Assembly: GCA_902386255.1 (NCBI GenBank)
Contig: CABMII010000007.1
Coordinates: 1 to 34,543 of the forward strand
Origin: an uncultured archaeon
GTDB taxonomy: Archaea > Halobacteriota > Methanosarcinia > Methanosarcinales > Methanoperedenaceae
DNA: 34,543 nucleotides
Direction: 5' to 3'
The first letter of the stretch is position 1; each line of letters begins with the position of its first letter. Under the pieces are notes generated by a model, which did no database searches, was not told the origin of the DNA, and worked only from the letters and a program-made list of their open reading frames with translations. Positions 14,272 through 22,642 of the stretch are shown here, piece by piece. Position numbers and translations under genes: made by a program.

Positions 14272-15380
14272 TATGCAAACATTCCCCTCGGAGGTTCGGA
14301 TTTCTTCCCGATTGCATCTTCAAGCGCAGCCTCAAATTGGGCTTTTGTTACCTTGCCGCCTGAAAGTATGGCTTTATGTAGCGCATTCTTGAGCACTTTT
14401 TCAACAAGGTCTCGCCCCGAAAAGCCCGCTGTAGCCTTCGCTATGGCTTCAAGATTCACGTCTTTTCCGAGTTTCCTTGGGAAAGTGGCTGAATAAAGTT
14501 TGAGGATTTCGTACCGTTCTTTGAGTGTCGGGATGGTGAATTCAATCTCTTCCTCAAAACGACTGCGTATTGCAGGGTCAAGCGTATTGAGCATATTTGT
14601 GGCTGCAATGGTGCAAATCCCTTCACGCTCATCTATTCCGTCCATCTCGGTGAGCAGGGCATTTACAATCTCGGCCACATCGCCCCGAATTTCCTGATAG
14701 CTGCGGTTAAGCGCGATTGCGTCGAATTCATCTATGAAAATTATGCAGGGCATGAGTTCCTCTGCTTTCTCATATAACTGGTGTATCTGGCGCGCCCCGT
14801 CGCCCACGAACTCGCCTATGAGCTTGGTTGCCCGCACGGGCAAAAACGGGACGTCCGATGCATTTGAAAGCGCTTTTGCCATCATGGTTTTTCCGGTGCC
14901 CGCAGGCCCGTGGAATAAAATGTTCTTTGGCAGCCATTTCCCGAATTTCTCAGGGTTTTTAAGAAAACTTTCAATAAGTTTGCATTTCTGCTTTGCTTTT
15001 TCCTGTCCTATGATATTCTTGAATGTGATTTCACTTTTAGTTTCAGGAACGAAAAAATCCGAATCATAATCCTCGACCACGAATTTTGTATTCTTGCCGA
15101 TTTCCGAGTTATCAGGTTCAACGTTCACGACCTTGAAAGCAAAATCAGGGAACATTCTCCTGTCAAACAGGAAGTCTCCTTTTTTCACTACAAATCCATT
15201 CCACTGCTCTCTTGCATAGAACTCAAAAACATCCAGTTCGCAGGGTTCAGGATATTCGTGGAACATACCTTTTAACGGGTAACCTGCCGGCTTTACAACC
15301 ACCGTTTTCGCTCCAAACCCTTTCAGGTTTGATTTGAATTTATTGCTTTTTTTATTGTTTACCCGTTGTTTTGCTCGCAT
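14271..15380 (-). CDS. AAA-family ATPase, Cdc48/PAN-like single-ring type
   Basis: 369 aa. Residues 1-115 form a beta-rich N-domain (PAGYPLKGMFHEYPEPCELD, FVVKKGDFLFDRRMFPDFAF). The AAA core follows: FKNIIGQEKAK, Walker A GPAGTGKTMMAKAL, pore region near ATKLIGEFVGDGARQIHQL, Walker B CIIFIDEFDAIA, sensor ATNMLNTLDPAIRSRFEEEI with the arginine finger, and a lid with AGFSGRDLVEKVL. The C-terminal LEDAIGKKSEPPRGMFA is a short tail. One AAA domain and 369 aa is smaller than Cdc48 or PAN. It probably remodels or unfolds protein complexes in the cytoplasm; the coupled unknown protein is a candidate partner. Proteasome activation cannot be claimed: no clear HbYX end. Confidence 0.88.
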   Translation of the reverse strand: MRAKQRVNNKKSNKFKSNLKGFGAKTVVVKPAGYPLKGMFHEYPEPCELDVFEFYAREQWNGFVVKKGDFLFDRRMFPDFAFKVVNVEPDNSEIGKNTKFVVEDYDSDFFVPETKSEITFKNIIGQEKAKQKCKLIESFLKNPEKFGKWLPKNILFHGPAGTGKTMMAKALSNASDVPFLPVRATKLIGEFVGDGARQIHQLYEKAEELMPCIIFIDEFDAIALNRSYQEIRGDVAEIVNALLTEMDGIDEREGICTIAATNMLNTLDPAIRSRFEEEIEFTIPTLKERYEILKLYSATFPRKLGKDVNLEAIAKATAGFSGRDLVEKVLKNALHKAILSGGKVTKAQFEAALEDAIGKKSEPPRGMFA

Positions 15381-15405
15381 AAAAGCAAATAATGTCGGTT
15401 ACCTA

Positions 15406-16446
15406 TTAAATGGTTGCCCCAGATTTAGCGCTCTTTAGAAATTCCTTTATTCCAAGGCCCGTATTTTGTAAAAGTTTGAACGCCAGTTCCTGCGATGGCC
15501 ATGAACCAAGCCCGCAGTCAGGACCCGCATATTTTATCCTGTCGCCGAACATGCCATACGCTTTTTCAAGCCGCTTCCTTATGATTCCCGGGGTTTCCAT
15601 TTGCGTTGTTATCTCTTCGAGTTTTGCAGGTTCTTTCCAGACGTTCGTTCCATATTTCTCGTTGAGCGCCGCAGCCATGCCGAAAATATCGGTGCGCGCC
15701 ACACCGATTCTCAGGAATTTATCATAATCCGCAAGGTCTTTCTTATCTACAAGGTCAAGATACGAGGGGGTTGCGGCTGATTCAACACCGATTATGCCGA
15801 TGGATGGCACATTGCATATAAGCTTGTAATGAAGCGGGGAATGTAGATGGATTTCCGTATCTATCTTATGCGAGGCAGAGGTTCTTGCGGCTTTTTCAAG
15901 GGCTCCTGCCAGGTCGCTTTCACTGAACATTATCTGCGGATTTATCCCGATGCTTGGCTCGTCTATGGAAACTGTCGCTATGCGTATCTGTTTTGCATTA
16001 TCGATGGAATTGGCTATGAACCTGTCGATGCTGGCTGCAAATGCGTCCAGTACATCCTTGTACGCCGTTCCTCCGAACTGTTTTAAATATAATTCAACAG
16101 GACCTGTTACGCATATCCTCACATCCAATTTTTTGCCATTTTTCTTGTAATATTCCGCGCCGGTTTCTTCAATCGCAGAAAGTTCCATTATCCTTGCTTT
16201 TTCTTTGCGGACGATGAGAGGTTCCTCCTGTGCTGATTCATCATTGATTATCCCGAGGAACTGCTGGTTCATATCCTGGAACTGGGGATATGTGGGGATA
16301 TCCACGCCAGCATCTATTTTCTGGCGCATCGCATCGCGTATAATAGCGATTAATTTGGGGTCATTGTTTTTTACGCCATAAGCTATCCATTCCCTGCTTA
16401 TCCCTTGCGGCAGCGGATAGCTTCCGATATCATCAAAAAGTATCAT
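15406..16446 (-). CDS. MetE C-terminal-like methyltransferase (core methionine synthase-like)
   Basis: 346 aa from ATG 16446; a TTG at 16503 would add 19 residues, but MILFDDIGSYPLPQG is the natural opening of this family. The protein is a single TIM barrel like archaeal core-MetE enzymes, which transfer a methyl group from a corrinoid protein to homocysteine. Zinc ligands in MetE are His, Cys, Glu, Cys. Here EIHLHSPLH offers H200/H202, but the Cys two residues after the His appears to be Pro; a Glu in GVESAATPS and C311 in GPDCGLGSWPS remain. It could be a functional variant or act on another thiol or corrinoid. TATAAA-like sequence just upstream suggests a short-leader transcript. Confidence 0.75.
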   Translation of the reverse strand: MILFDDIGSYPLPQGISREWIAYGVKNNDPKLIAIIRDAMRQKIDAGVDIPTYPQFQDMNQQFLGIINDESAQEEPLIVRKEKARIMELSAIEETGAEYYKKNGKKLDVRICVTGPVELYLKQFGGTAYKDVLDAFAASIDRFIANSIDNAKQIRIATVSIDEPSIGINPQIMFSESDLAGALEKAARTSASHKIDTEIHLHSPLHYKLICNVPSIGIIGVESAATPSYLDLVDKKDLADYDKFLRIGVARTDIFGMAAALNEKYGTNVWKEPAKLEEITTQMETPGIIRKRLEKAYGMFGDRIKYAGPDCGLGSWPSQELAFKLLQNTGLGIKEFLKSAKSGATI

Positions 16447-16524
16447 GGGATATTTATTGTATTTTGCGGGTTTATAGTTATTGAACGACCTGGTTTTGGT
16501 CAAAAACCAGGAAATTTAAACTAT

Positions 16525-16591
16525 CTTTGCGACCTTTTGCGGCTCTGTGGTGAATAAAAACGCACACCGCAAAGGCGCAAAGAACGCGAAG
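16525..16591. repeat. Interspersed hairpin repeat, CTTTGCG/CGCAAAG type
   Basis: CTTTGCGACCTTTTGCGG (from 16525) can pair with CCGCAAAGGCGCAAAG (16568-16583) with one bulge. The right arm recurs in inverted orientation at 13742-13767. Between genes, non-coding. Confidence 0.7.
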
Positions 16592-16657
16592 GGCCGGATG
16601 ATATTTTTAGAAAATCAGGTTCTTAACCATATTTAAATGAAATCCGGACTGGAAAAC

Positions 16658-16903
16658 TCAGGCTTTTGCTTTCTCGCAAGCGGCGATATGTTCAGCCATT
16701 TGAATCTTTAGCGAAGCAAGTTCTTCCTTAAACTCAAGCCTTTCTAAAATGTGCTGGCCATCAATGAGCTTGAGCATGTTTGCTTGCATTTCTTCCTGAT
16801 TTCTTTTAAGTTCGCTGATTGCTTCGGTATTTTCTCTTACTTTATCTACGACTATAATCAATTCTTTAAGTTTCTCGTAAATGTCGCCGAGTCCTATTGC
16901 CAT
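16658..16903 (-). CDS. Small coiled-coil protein
   Basis: 81 aa from the ATG at 16903. The protein is heptad-rich almost throughout (LKELIIVVDKVRENTEAISE, then LKRNQEEMQANMLKLIDGQH, then LEFKEELASLKIQMAEHIAA) and is expected to form a parallel or antiparallel coiled coil. No membrane segment. A second, damaged copy of its C-terminal half lies at 18052-18181. Function unknown; neighbours are two small membrane proteins on the same strand. Confidence 0.65.
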   Translation of the reverse strand: MAIGLGDIYEKLKELIIVVDKVRENTEAISELKRNQEEMQANMLKLIDGQHILERLEFKEELASLKIQMAEHIAACEKAKA

Positions 16904-17014
16904 ATACAATTCAAATCCCGTTAAAACTACTTAAAACTTTGCCGCCGCTTTTTCCGATAGCTGCGCCGGGAAAGCCGATGATTAAAAACAAAAAAAAGGA
17001 AACTATCCTATAAG

Positions 17015-17233
17015 CTATTTGTTTTTCTCAGCTATGCCAGCTAAAGCCACCATTAAGCCTATGATTGCTACTATACCGCCTATGCTTTCCATGGTTTTAT
17101 CAAGCTGGTAGTTTTCAGGAGAAAATGGTACGAATTTTGAACTTGTTTCCTGGATACCCTGATAGCCTGTCATGAAAACAAGACCTGCAATAGCGAAAAT
17201 TATTATCCCTGAAATAAACATTATTTTGTTCAT
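17015..17233 (-). CDS. Small membrane protein, two transmembrane segments
   Basis: 72 aa from ATG 17233, chosen over an in-frame GTG at 17242 because AGGTGG precedes it. IMFISGIIIFAIAGLVFMTG and IGGIVAIIGLMVALAGIA are two clear membrane helices joined by a polar loop of about 25 residues. No family recognised. It follows the YqhA homologue by about 60 bases on the same strand, so the two are probably cotranscribed. Confidence 0.7.
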   Translation of the reverse strand: MNKIMFISGIIIFAIAGLVFMTGYQGIQETSSKFVPFSPENYQLDKTMESIGGIVAIIGLMVALAGIAEKNK

Positions 17234-17293
17234 ATTTTCCACCTATCTGTTCTATGCATCCTGGCACATAAATATGTTTGCCTAGTGGGCTAC

Positions 17294-17788
17294 TCAATCT
17301 TTTTGCCAGAAATGGCTGAATGCTATAAGGGCACCTGAAACCACTGCCACTGAAATACCAAAGAAAAGCGTCCCCAACGGGTCTTTCCATTCCACCAGGT
17401 GTTCTAGAAATATGATACCCATTACGAGGATCATAACACTGCTCATCTTTATTTTGAGGTCATGAAGGTCCCTGATTATAAGCCATTCAGGCAAAGCGAT
17501 AGTATCGATAAAAAGCTCATACATACCCATTGCAAAGATGAAAAGCACTGTGGCTATGAGGAATATATCCATGAGTTCGAGAAGCGCTATGACGCCTAAC
17601 GGGTCTTTGCCGTAGCTTATTACAAAGTTCAGTATAACCGTAAAGGTCTTTATCATCCCGTACACAAATGCGGCGGTAGAGGCAAGAAGTGAGGATGTTA
17701 CTGCTATCAGGATTAGACTTTTGCTTTTTTCAATGAATTTCTTGGTTAATTCATCAAAGTATGAAATGGATATGAGTTTTTTATTCAT
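17294..17788 (-). CDS. YqhA/UPF0114-family membrane protein
   Basis: 164 aa from ATG 17788, which has AAAGGGAAAG upstream and gives the length typical of the family; an ATG at 17848 would add 20 polar residues. Three or four membrane helices are visible (SLILIAVTSSLLASTAAFVY; a second around LELMDIFLIATVLFIFAMGM; a third around VMILVMGIIFLEHLVEW; and a C-terminal one). The DIFLIATVLFIF...YELFI and P-x-WL-x-I-x-DL-x2-LK pattern is the UPF0114 signature. Function of the family is not established. Confidence 0.85.
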   Translation of the reverse strand: MNKKLISISYFDELTKKFIEKSKSLILIAVTSSLLASTAAFVYGMIKTFTVILNFVISYGKDPLGVIALLELMDIFLIATVLFIFAMGMYELFIDTIALPEWLIIRDLHDLKIKMSSVMILVMGIIFLEHLVEWKDPLGTLFFGISVAVVSGALIAFSHFWQKD

Positions 17789-18051
17789 GTCAAACTTTCC
17801 CTTTGGCCACTCTATTGCATTGGAATGTTGCCAGCCATCGGATTTCATACATGGACTCGATCAATATAATATGTTTGATAGTTTGTGAGTTTTATTTTGG
17901 TTTTAACGGTTTTTTATGACCTGTTATGGTTTTATATCGTTTATTAATTGCTTTTCAGGATTTATATGGTTTATAAATATTTTTTTATATCCTGAAGCTT
18001 TTCCATGATTGCCACAGATAGTGGATTTCATGAGGTAAAATAAGGCTCTTC

Positions 18052-18181
18052 TCAGGCATTTGCTTTCTCGCAGGTCCGCCATATGTTCAGCCAGCTGAAT
18101 CTTAAGGGCAGACATTTCTTCCTTCACATCAAGCGTATTTAAGATTGCCTTATTGCCTGAAGACGAAGTTATTTTGAGCAA
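18052..18181 (-). pseudogene. Frameshifted partial copy of the coiled-coil gene
   Basis: The minus strand encodes LDVKEEMSALKIQLAEHMAD, closely matching LEFKEELASLKIQMAEHIAA of the gene at 16658-16903. After HMAD one additional C shifts the frame; correcting it gives CEKANA-stop, against CEKAKA-stop in the intact copy. The first half of the gene is missing. The interval 17849-18051 is AT-rich and holds nothing else recognisable. Confidence 0.7.
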
Positions 18182-18262
18182 AAGTGCCTATCTAATGTTT
18201 TTGTCCCAAAGAGACAGAAATTTATTTGAATAAGTAGCATAATATACTTATATTGCATATCA

Positions 18263-18364
18263 ATGGGGACAATCCGTATTCGTGTATCTGATGATATTGG
18301 ATTCAGGGAGGCAATTGAGAAAGGTTCTTTAAAGAAGCTTGAAATGGAAATTCCGGCTTTTTGA
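18263..18364 (+). pseudogene. Remnant of a ribbon-helix-helix antitoxin-like gene (33 codons)
   Basis: MGTIRIRVSDDIGFREAIEK then GSLKKLEMEIPAF. The first 11 residues resemble the strand of archaeal ribbon-helix-helix antitoxins (x-TVxIRVSDEVEKEFRE), but the following part looks like an internal deletion that joins FREAIEKGSLKKLE directly. No ribosome binding site and no toxin gene follow. It may be a chance short ORF. Confidence 0.35.
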
Positions 18365-18391
18365 AATAAGCGTCGTTGTGGGGAAGGAAAC

Positions 18392-18541
18392 ATGGTGAGG
18401 GAGAAAGAAGAGTCAAAAGGGGCGCTCATAAATGAATTGGCAGAGCTGCGCCGGCAAATGGCAGTTCATGAGTCAATTTTATTTTCAAATGCAAACTCGA
18501 ATATAATCGCAGCCAGCCGAAACCAGGAAGTGGGTCTATGA
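18392..18541 (+). CDS. 49-aa protein coupled to CheW
   Basis: Reads MVREKEESKGALINELAELR then RQMAVHESILFSNANSNIIA. GGGGAAGGAAAC gives a good ribosome binding site, and its stop overlaps the CheW start by four bases (ATGA). The LINELAELRRQMA helix resembles the short coiled coil that precedes PAS domains in archaeal sensor kinases, so this may be the severed N-terminus of a kinase now serving as a separate small protein or translational leader. Too short for ordinary gene finders. Confidence 0.6.
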   Translation: MVREKEESKGALINELAELRRQMAVHESILFSNANSNIIAASRNQEVGL

Positions 18542-19023
18542 ATAGTTTGGATCAGGTCGTTGTTTTTTCAATAGATGAGCAGCGATACGCATTGCCTCTC
18601 TCAGTCGTCGAAAGGATTGTCCGTATAGTTGAGATAACATCCCTGCCAAAAGCACCGGATATCGTCCTCGGTGTGGTCAATGTGCAGGGACGGATAATCC
18701 CTGTTGTAAATCTCCGCAGGCGCTTTGGCAAACCTTCCCGGGAAATTAACCTGAGCGACCAGTTAGTCATTGCACGCACTTCAAAGCGAATTATTGCGTT
18801 TGTGTCTGATAGTGTCAGCGGTGTGGCTGGAATCCCGGAAAAAGAAGTGGTCACAGCAGAAGAAATCCTTCCTGGCCTTGAATATATCAAAGGCATAGTA
18901 AAACGGGATGACGGAATGATTCACCCTCTCGATATCGATACGATTCTATCTTTTGAAGAGGCAAAATCTGGGTTGAGAGTAAGTTCAGGGAGGGAAGTAC
19001 TTTTACTTTTACATTGCCGATAG
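18538..19023 (+). CDS. cheW: CheW-like chemotaxis coupling protein
   Basis: 161 aa. The CheW fold begins QVVVFSIDEQRYALPLSVVE, with VVERIVRIVEITSLPKAPDI and GVVNVQGRIIPVVNLRRRFG as the family hallmark. About 20 residues after the domain (KSGLRVSSGREVLLLLHCR) are unusual and short. CheW normally bridges receptors and the kinase CheA; here the next gene, six bases on, encodes a PAS histidine kinase and not CheA. A direct CheW-kinase interaction in a local pathway is inferred from the operon. Confidence 0.88.
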   Translation: MNSLDQVVVFSIDEQRYALPLSVVERIVRIVEITSLPKAPDIVLGVVNVQGRIIPVVNLRRRFGKPSREINLSDQLVIARTSKRIIAFVSDSVSGVAGIPEKEVVTAEEILPGLEYIKGIVKRDDGMIHPLDIDTILSFEEAKSGLRVSSGREVLLLLHCR

Positions 19024-19029
19024 AGGCGA

Positions 19030-21405
19030 ATGAGAAGGGAGAACCTTAAAATGGGAGAAATATACATCAGAGATATCAAAAAGCGCAAGCAGGCGGAAGT
19101 AGAACGGGAACAGTTCTACAAATTCTTCCAGATATCTTCGGATATAATGGTAATCGCCGATCCAAATGGCGCTTTCAAGAAAGTTAATCCTGCAACCTTT
19201 GATGTTCTTGGATATTCTGAAACAGAACTTATATCAAAACCGTTCGTGGAGTTCGTCCATCCGGATGATAAACAGTCAACACTTGACGAAATGGCAAGGC
19301 AAATTAAGATAGGTTCTTCGCTCAACTTCGAAAATCGTTATGTATGCAAAGATGGCACATTGAGGTGGTTATCATGGCGTGCCAGATATGATAAAAAAGA
19401 AGGAATTACGTACGCCACAGCTCGTGACATCACAGATCACAAGCATGCTGAGAAATCCCTGTCGCGTATGGCTTCTATCCTTGAAAATACGCCAGATTTC
19501 GTCTCCACTGCAGACGTAAACGGGAATGTGCTTTACATGAATAGCGGAGCACGGAAAATGCTCGGTATCGAAGAGAAAGGGGATATTTCACAATTTCGTA
19601 TTTCCGACGCGCATCCCGAGTGGGCTTCAGCGCTGGTTAAAAACGTGGGATTCCCGACGGCTATCCGTGACGGGTTCTGGAGTGGAGAAACTGCACTAGT
19701 GAACCGCGATGGAAGGGAAATTCCGGTTTTGCAGATGATTCTTGCGCACAAAGCGAATGACGGAAGCGTGGAGTTCTATTCCACCATCATGCGTGACATC
19801 ACAGAGCGCAAGCGTGCAGAAGAAGCGTTACAGGAGTCCGAAATTCGTTATCGGCGGCTCTTTGAAGCTGCTCATGATGGAATATTGATATTAGATATAG
19901 ATACCGGACAGATAACAGACGTTAACCCTTTCATGATAGATATTCTGGGATATTCTCATGAGGAGTTTTTGGGGAAGAAACTCTGGGAAATCGGCCTATC
20001 CAAAGACATTGAGACAAGCAAAGCTGCGTTTTTTGAATTACAGACTAAAGGCTATGTCCGCTATGAAGACTTGCCGCTTGAAACAAAGGATGGGCGGAGT
20101 ATTGACTTTGAGATTGTCAGCAACGTCTATCTGGTTAACCATGAAAAAGTTATCCAGTGCAACATCCGCGACATCACAGAGCGCAAGCAGGTGGAGAAGG
20201 AACTGAAAAAATATCGCGAAAACCTTGAGGATCTGGTTAAGGGACGCACTGCGGAACTTCAACTGGAAATTGATCGACGCAAGCGGGTTGAAGAAGAAAT
20301 CCTGATCGAGAAAGCATTCACCGACACGACTGTTGACAGCGTACCGGGCATATTCTATGTACTTGACAATCTGGGACGATTTATCCGATGGAACAAAGCA
20401 TTTGAAGAGATTACCGGGCATTCTGCTGAAGAGATGCGAGGTATGAACGCTCTTCAGGTTATTCACGAAGATGACCGTGAGCTTATAGCGAAAAAGATCC
20501 AGGAGGTATTCCAGGAAGGATTCTCAGAGGTCGAATCCTTGTTTATTACCCGAAATGAGGTTCGGAATTACCTCTTGACCGGCAGAAGGATGGTTATCGG
20601 TAAAAAAATGTATCTCGTGGGATGCGGGGTCGATATCACCGAGCGCATACTCGCCGAAGAATCGCTCAAACTCGCAAAGGAAGAGGCTGAAAATGCCAAC
20701 ATGGTAAAAACCAATTTCCTGCATACAATGAGCCACGAACTTCGTACTCCCTTGAATGCAATACTCGGATTCTCTGGATTACTGAAGCTGAAAACGACAG
20801 GTGAATTGAATGAAAAACAGGAGCGCTTCATAGACAATATTATTACAGGTGGCAATAAATTGCTCAATATTATCAGCCAGATACTTGACGTGGTCAAGAT
20901 GGATGAAGGAACATTAGGACTATGCATTGAGAAAATTTCTGTACCTGAAACCGTGGACGAGGTCATCGGCGTTATTAAGGAAAAGGCCGCAGCAAAGAAT
21001 GTGGTTTTGGAAAAAATCCTTGACCCTCAACTTAAGCAAATTGAGGGGGATAAACAGAAATTAAAGCAGGTGTTCATCAATCTTCTGGATAACGCCGTGA
21101 AATTCAGCAAAGAGGGAGGGGGAACCGTTACAATAACCGCGAAAAAAGAAGGAGACATGGCTAAGTTTTCCATCACGGATACAGGTATAGGTATCAGAAA
21201 AGAAGATGTGAGCAAACTCTTCCAGAAATTTACCCAGTTGGACTCGGGAACAACCCGCAAATACGGAGGTTCGGGTATAGGACTTGCGATTTCAAAGCAG
21301 TTTGTTGAAGCCCATGGCGGCAAAATCCGGGCTGAGAGCGAATATGGTGTGGGGAGTACTTTCACTTTTATGCTGCCGCTCGTGGCAAAAAATGAAGAAA
21401 AATAA
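19030..21405 (+). CDS. PAS-domain sensor histidine kinase (four PAS)
   Basis: 791 aa, no membrane segment, so a cytoplasmic sensor. Four PAS domains occupy roughly residues 27-140, 145-265, 272-390 and 428-545 (e.g. ADPNGAFKKVNPATFDVLGY; LDNLGRFIRWNKAFEEITG), the second to fourth followed by DITERK linkers; a coiled coil lies near 390-425. The HisKA motif FLHTMSHELRTPLNAILGF has the phospho-accepting H569. The ATPase domain shows NLLDNAVKFS, DTGIGIRKED and KYGGSGIGLAIS. No receiver domain. Start at 19030; ATG 19051 with GGGAGAACC upstream is possible. It is cotranscribed with CheW. The ligand is unknown; PAS domains could bind haem, flavin or small molecules. Confidence 0.93.
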   Translation: MRRENLKMGEIYIRDIKKRKQAEVEREQFYKFFQISSDIMVIADPNGAFKKVNPATFDVLGYSETELISKPFVEFVHPDDKQSTLDEMARQIKIGSSLNFENRYVCKDGTLRWLSWRARYDKKEGITYATARDITDHKHAEKSLSRMASILENTPDFVSTADVNGNVLYMNSGARKMLGIEEKGDISQFRISDAHPEWASALVKNVGFPTAIRDGFWSGETALVNRDGREIPVLQMILAHKANDGSVEFYSTIMRDITERKRAEEALQESEIRYRRLFEAAHDGILILDIDTGQITDVNPFMIDILGYSHEEFLGKKLWEIGLSKDIETSKAAFFELQTKGYVRYEDLPLETKDGRSIDFEIVSNVYLVNHEKVIQCNIRDITERKQVEKELKKYRENLEDLVKGRTAELQLEIDRRKRVEEEILIEKAFTDTTVDSVPGIFYVLDNLGRFIRWNKAFEEITGHSAEEMRGMNALQVIHEDDRELIAKKIQEVFQEGFSEVESLFITRNEVRNYLLTGRRMVIGKKMYLVGCGVDITERILAEESLKLAKEEAENANMVKTNFLHTMSHELRTPLNAILGFSGLLKLKTTGELNEKQERFIDNIITGGNKLLNIISQILDVVKMDEGTLGLCIEKISVPETVDEVIGVIKEKAAAKNVVLEKILDPQLKQIEGDKQKLKQVFINLLDNAVKFSKEGGGTVTITAKKEGDMAKFSITDTGIGIRKEDVSKLFQKFTQLDSGTTRKYGGSGIGLAISKQFVEAHGGKIRAESEYGVGSTFTFMLPLVAKNEEK

Positions 21406-21414
21406 AAAAATTAA

Positions 21415-21487
21415 TAGTCCCGGGCGGATTCGAACCGTCGTCTCCGGCTCCAAAGGCCAGAAGGATTGACCACTACCCTACGGGACT
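21415..21487 (-). tRNA. tRNA-Gln (anticodon TTG)
   Basis: 73 nt on the minus strand. AGTCCCG pairs with CGGGACT as the acceptor stem, followed by discriminator A and no encoded CCA, as in archaea. Anticodon stem CTGGC/GCCGG encloses CTTTGGA, anticodon TTG. The T arm has TTCGAAT in the loop; one stem pair (A50-C64) is a mismatch. Archaea charge this tRNA with Glu and amidate it. The kinase gene ends 10 bases away, tail to tail. Confidence 0.95.
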
Positions 21488-21582
21488 GGAGGCTAAATCG
21501 TAACGAAACTACTTAATTCTTTATGTTGGTTAAATCAGCATCATACGAAAAATGCAAATATCATAAGAGCCAATTTGACCCC

Positions 21583-22623
21583 ATGGAACAAACCCTCAAG
21601 GGGACAATAATTCTTGGCGATGAGTTTGAGCCTGTTGATGGTTATATCACTATAGAAAACGGCATAATAAAAAACATCGAAGAATGCAAAGTTTCAACCG
21701 ATACAATAATCGCTCCCTGTTTTGTGAATGCGCATACACATATAGGCGATTCTGTCATAAAAGACCCACCCCGGATGCCTTTAGCCGAGCTTGTGCAGCC
21801 TCCCGATGGGTTAAAACACAGGATTCTAAAAGAGACCTCGCATGACGACCTTGTCTGCTCAATGAAGGCAACTATTCACGATATGATAAAAACGGGTACG
21901 TGCGTATTTACCGATTTTCGCGAAGGCGGTCTTGCGGGGGTCCTGGCGCTTAAAGAGGCATTGAATAACAGCAAAATCGCAGCGAAGATTTTCGGAAGAC
22001 CGCTTGATAAGGACATGGAATATCTTGGTTCCTGCGATGGAACAGGAATAAGCAGCACGAATGACCTTGAAATTGATTTTATGAAAGATATTGTCAGGCA
22101 GACGAGGAAAAAAGGGAAAAAATTTGCAATACACGCAGGTGAAAGAGACTCATCCGACATTTCTTCGGCAATAGAACTTGAACCTGATCTCCTTATCCAT
22201 ATGACCCATGCGGCTGATAATGATATTAAGGCGATTTCGGAGGCAGGTATTCCTGTTTCGGTCTGCATGCGCTCAAATCTCATAACCGGGTCTGGGTTCC
22301 CGCCAGTTAAAAAAATGCTGGATGAAGGAATCCTCGTTGCCGCAGGCACTGATAACGTAATGCTTAATTCCGTAAATATGTTCTCTGAGATGGAGTTTCT
22401 TTCAAAAACAAATGTTTTTGATGACAGACAAGTATTTAAGCTGTGCACGCTAAATTGTGCAAAAATACTCGGATTAGACAAAGAATTAGGCTCTATCAAA
22501 AAAGGGAAAAAAGCTAAACTGATGATATTAACAAAAGAATCAAATAATATGCAAGGTATAAGGAACCCATTAAGCAGTTTAGTGAGGCGGGCTAGACCTG
22601 ATGACATTATCGGCATAATCTAA
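21583..22623 (+). CDS. Metal-dependent amidohydrolase (cytosine deaminase/TRZ-ATZ-like)
   Basis: 346 aa from ATG 21583; an upstream in-frame ATG (21523) adds 20 polar residues that do not fit the family opening. GYITIENGIIKNIEE is the small beta sandwich, then APCFVNAHTHIGDS is the HxH metal site. Further ligands: FAIHAGERD, HMTHAADND and the Asp in AAGTDNVML. The C-terminal GSIKKGKKAKLMIL closes the sandwich. These enzymes hydrolyse C-N bonds of nucleobases or similar rings; the substrate is open. It is shorter than typical 420-aa members. Downstream genes follow on the same strand at 19 bases. Confidence 0.85.
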   Translation: MEQTLKGTIILGDEFEPVDGYITIENGIIKNIEECKVSTDTIIAPCFVNAHTHIGDSVIKDPPRMPLAELVQPPDGLKHRILKETSHDDLVCSMKATIHDMIKTGTCVFTDFREGGLAGVLALKEALNNSKIAAKIFGRPLDKDMEYLGSCDGTGISSTNDLEIDFMKDIVRQTRKKGKKFAIHAGERDSSDISSAIELEPDLLIHMTHAADNDIKAISEAGIPVSVCMRSNLITGSGFPPVKKMLDEGILVAAGTDNVMLNSVNMFSEMEFLSKTNVFDDRQVFKLCTLNCAKILGLDKELGSIKKGKKAKLMILTKESNNMQGIRNPLSSLVRRARPDDIIGII

Positions 22624-22642
22624 AATCGGAAGGAGTGAATCT

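Noticed and set aside
21876-22616. Antisense 246-aa frame in the amidohydrolase gene
   Set aside because: Shadow of a clear metal-dependent hydrolase.
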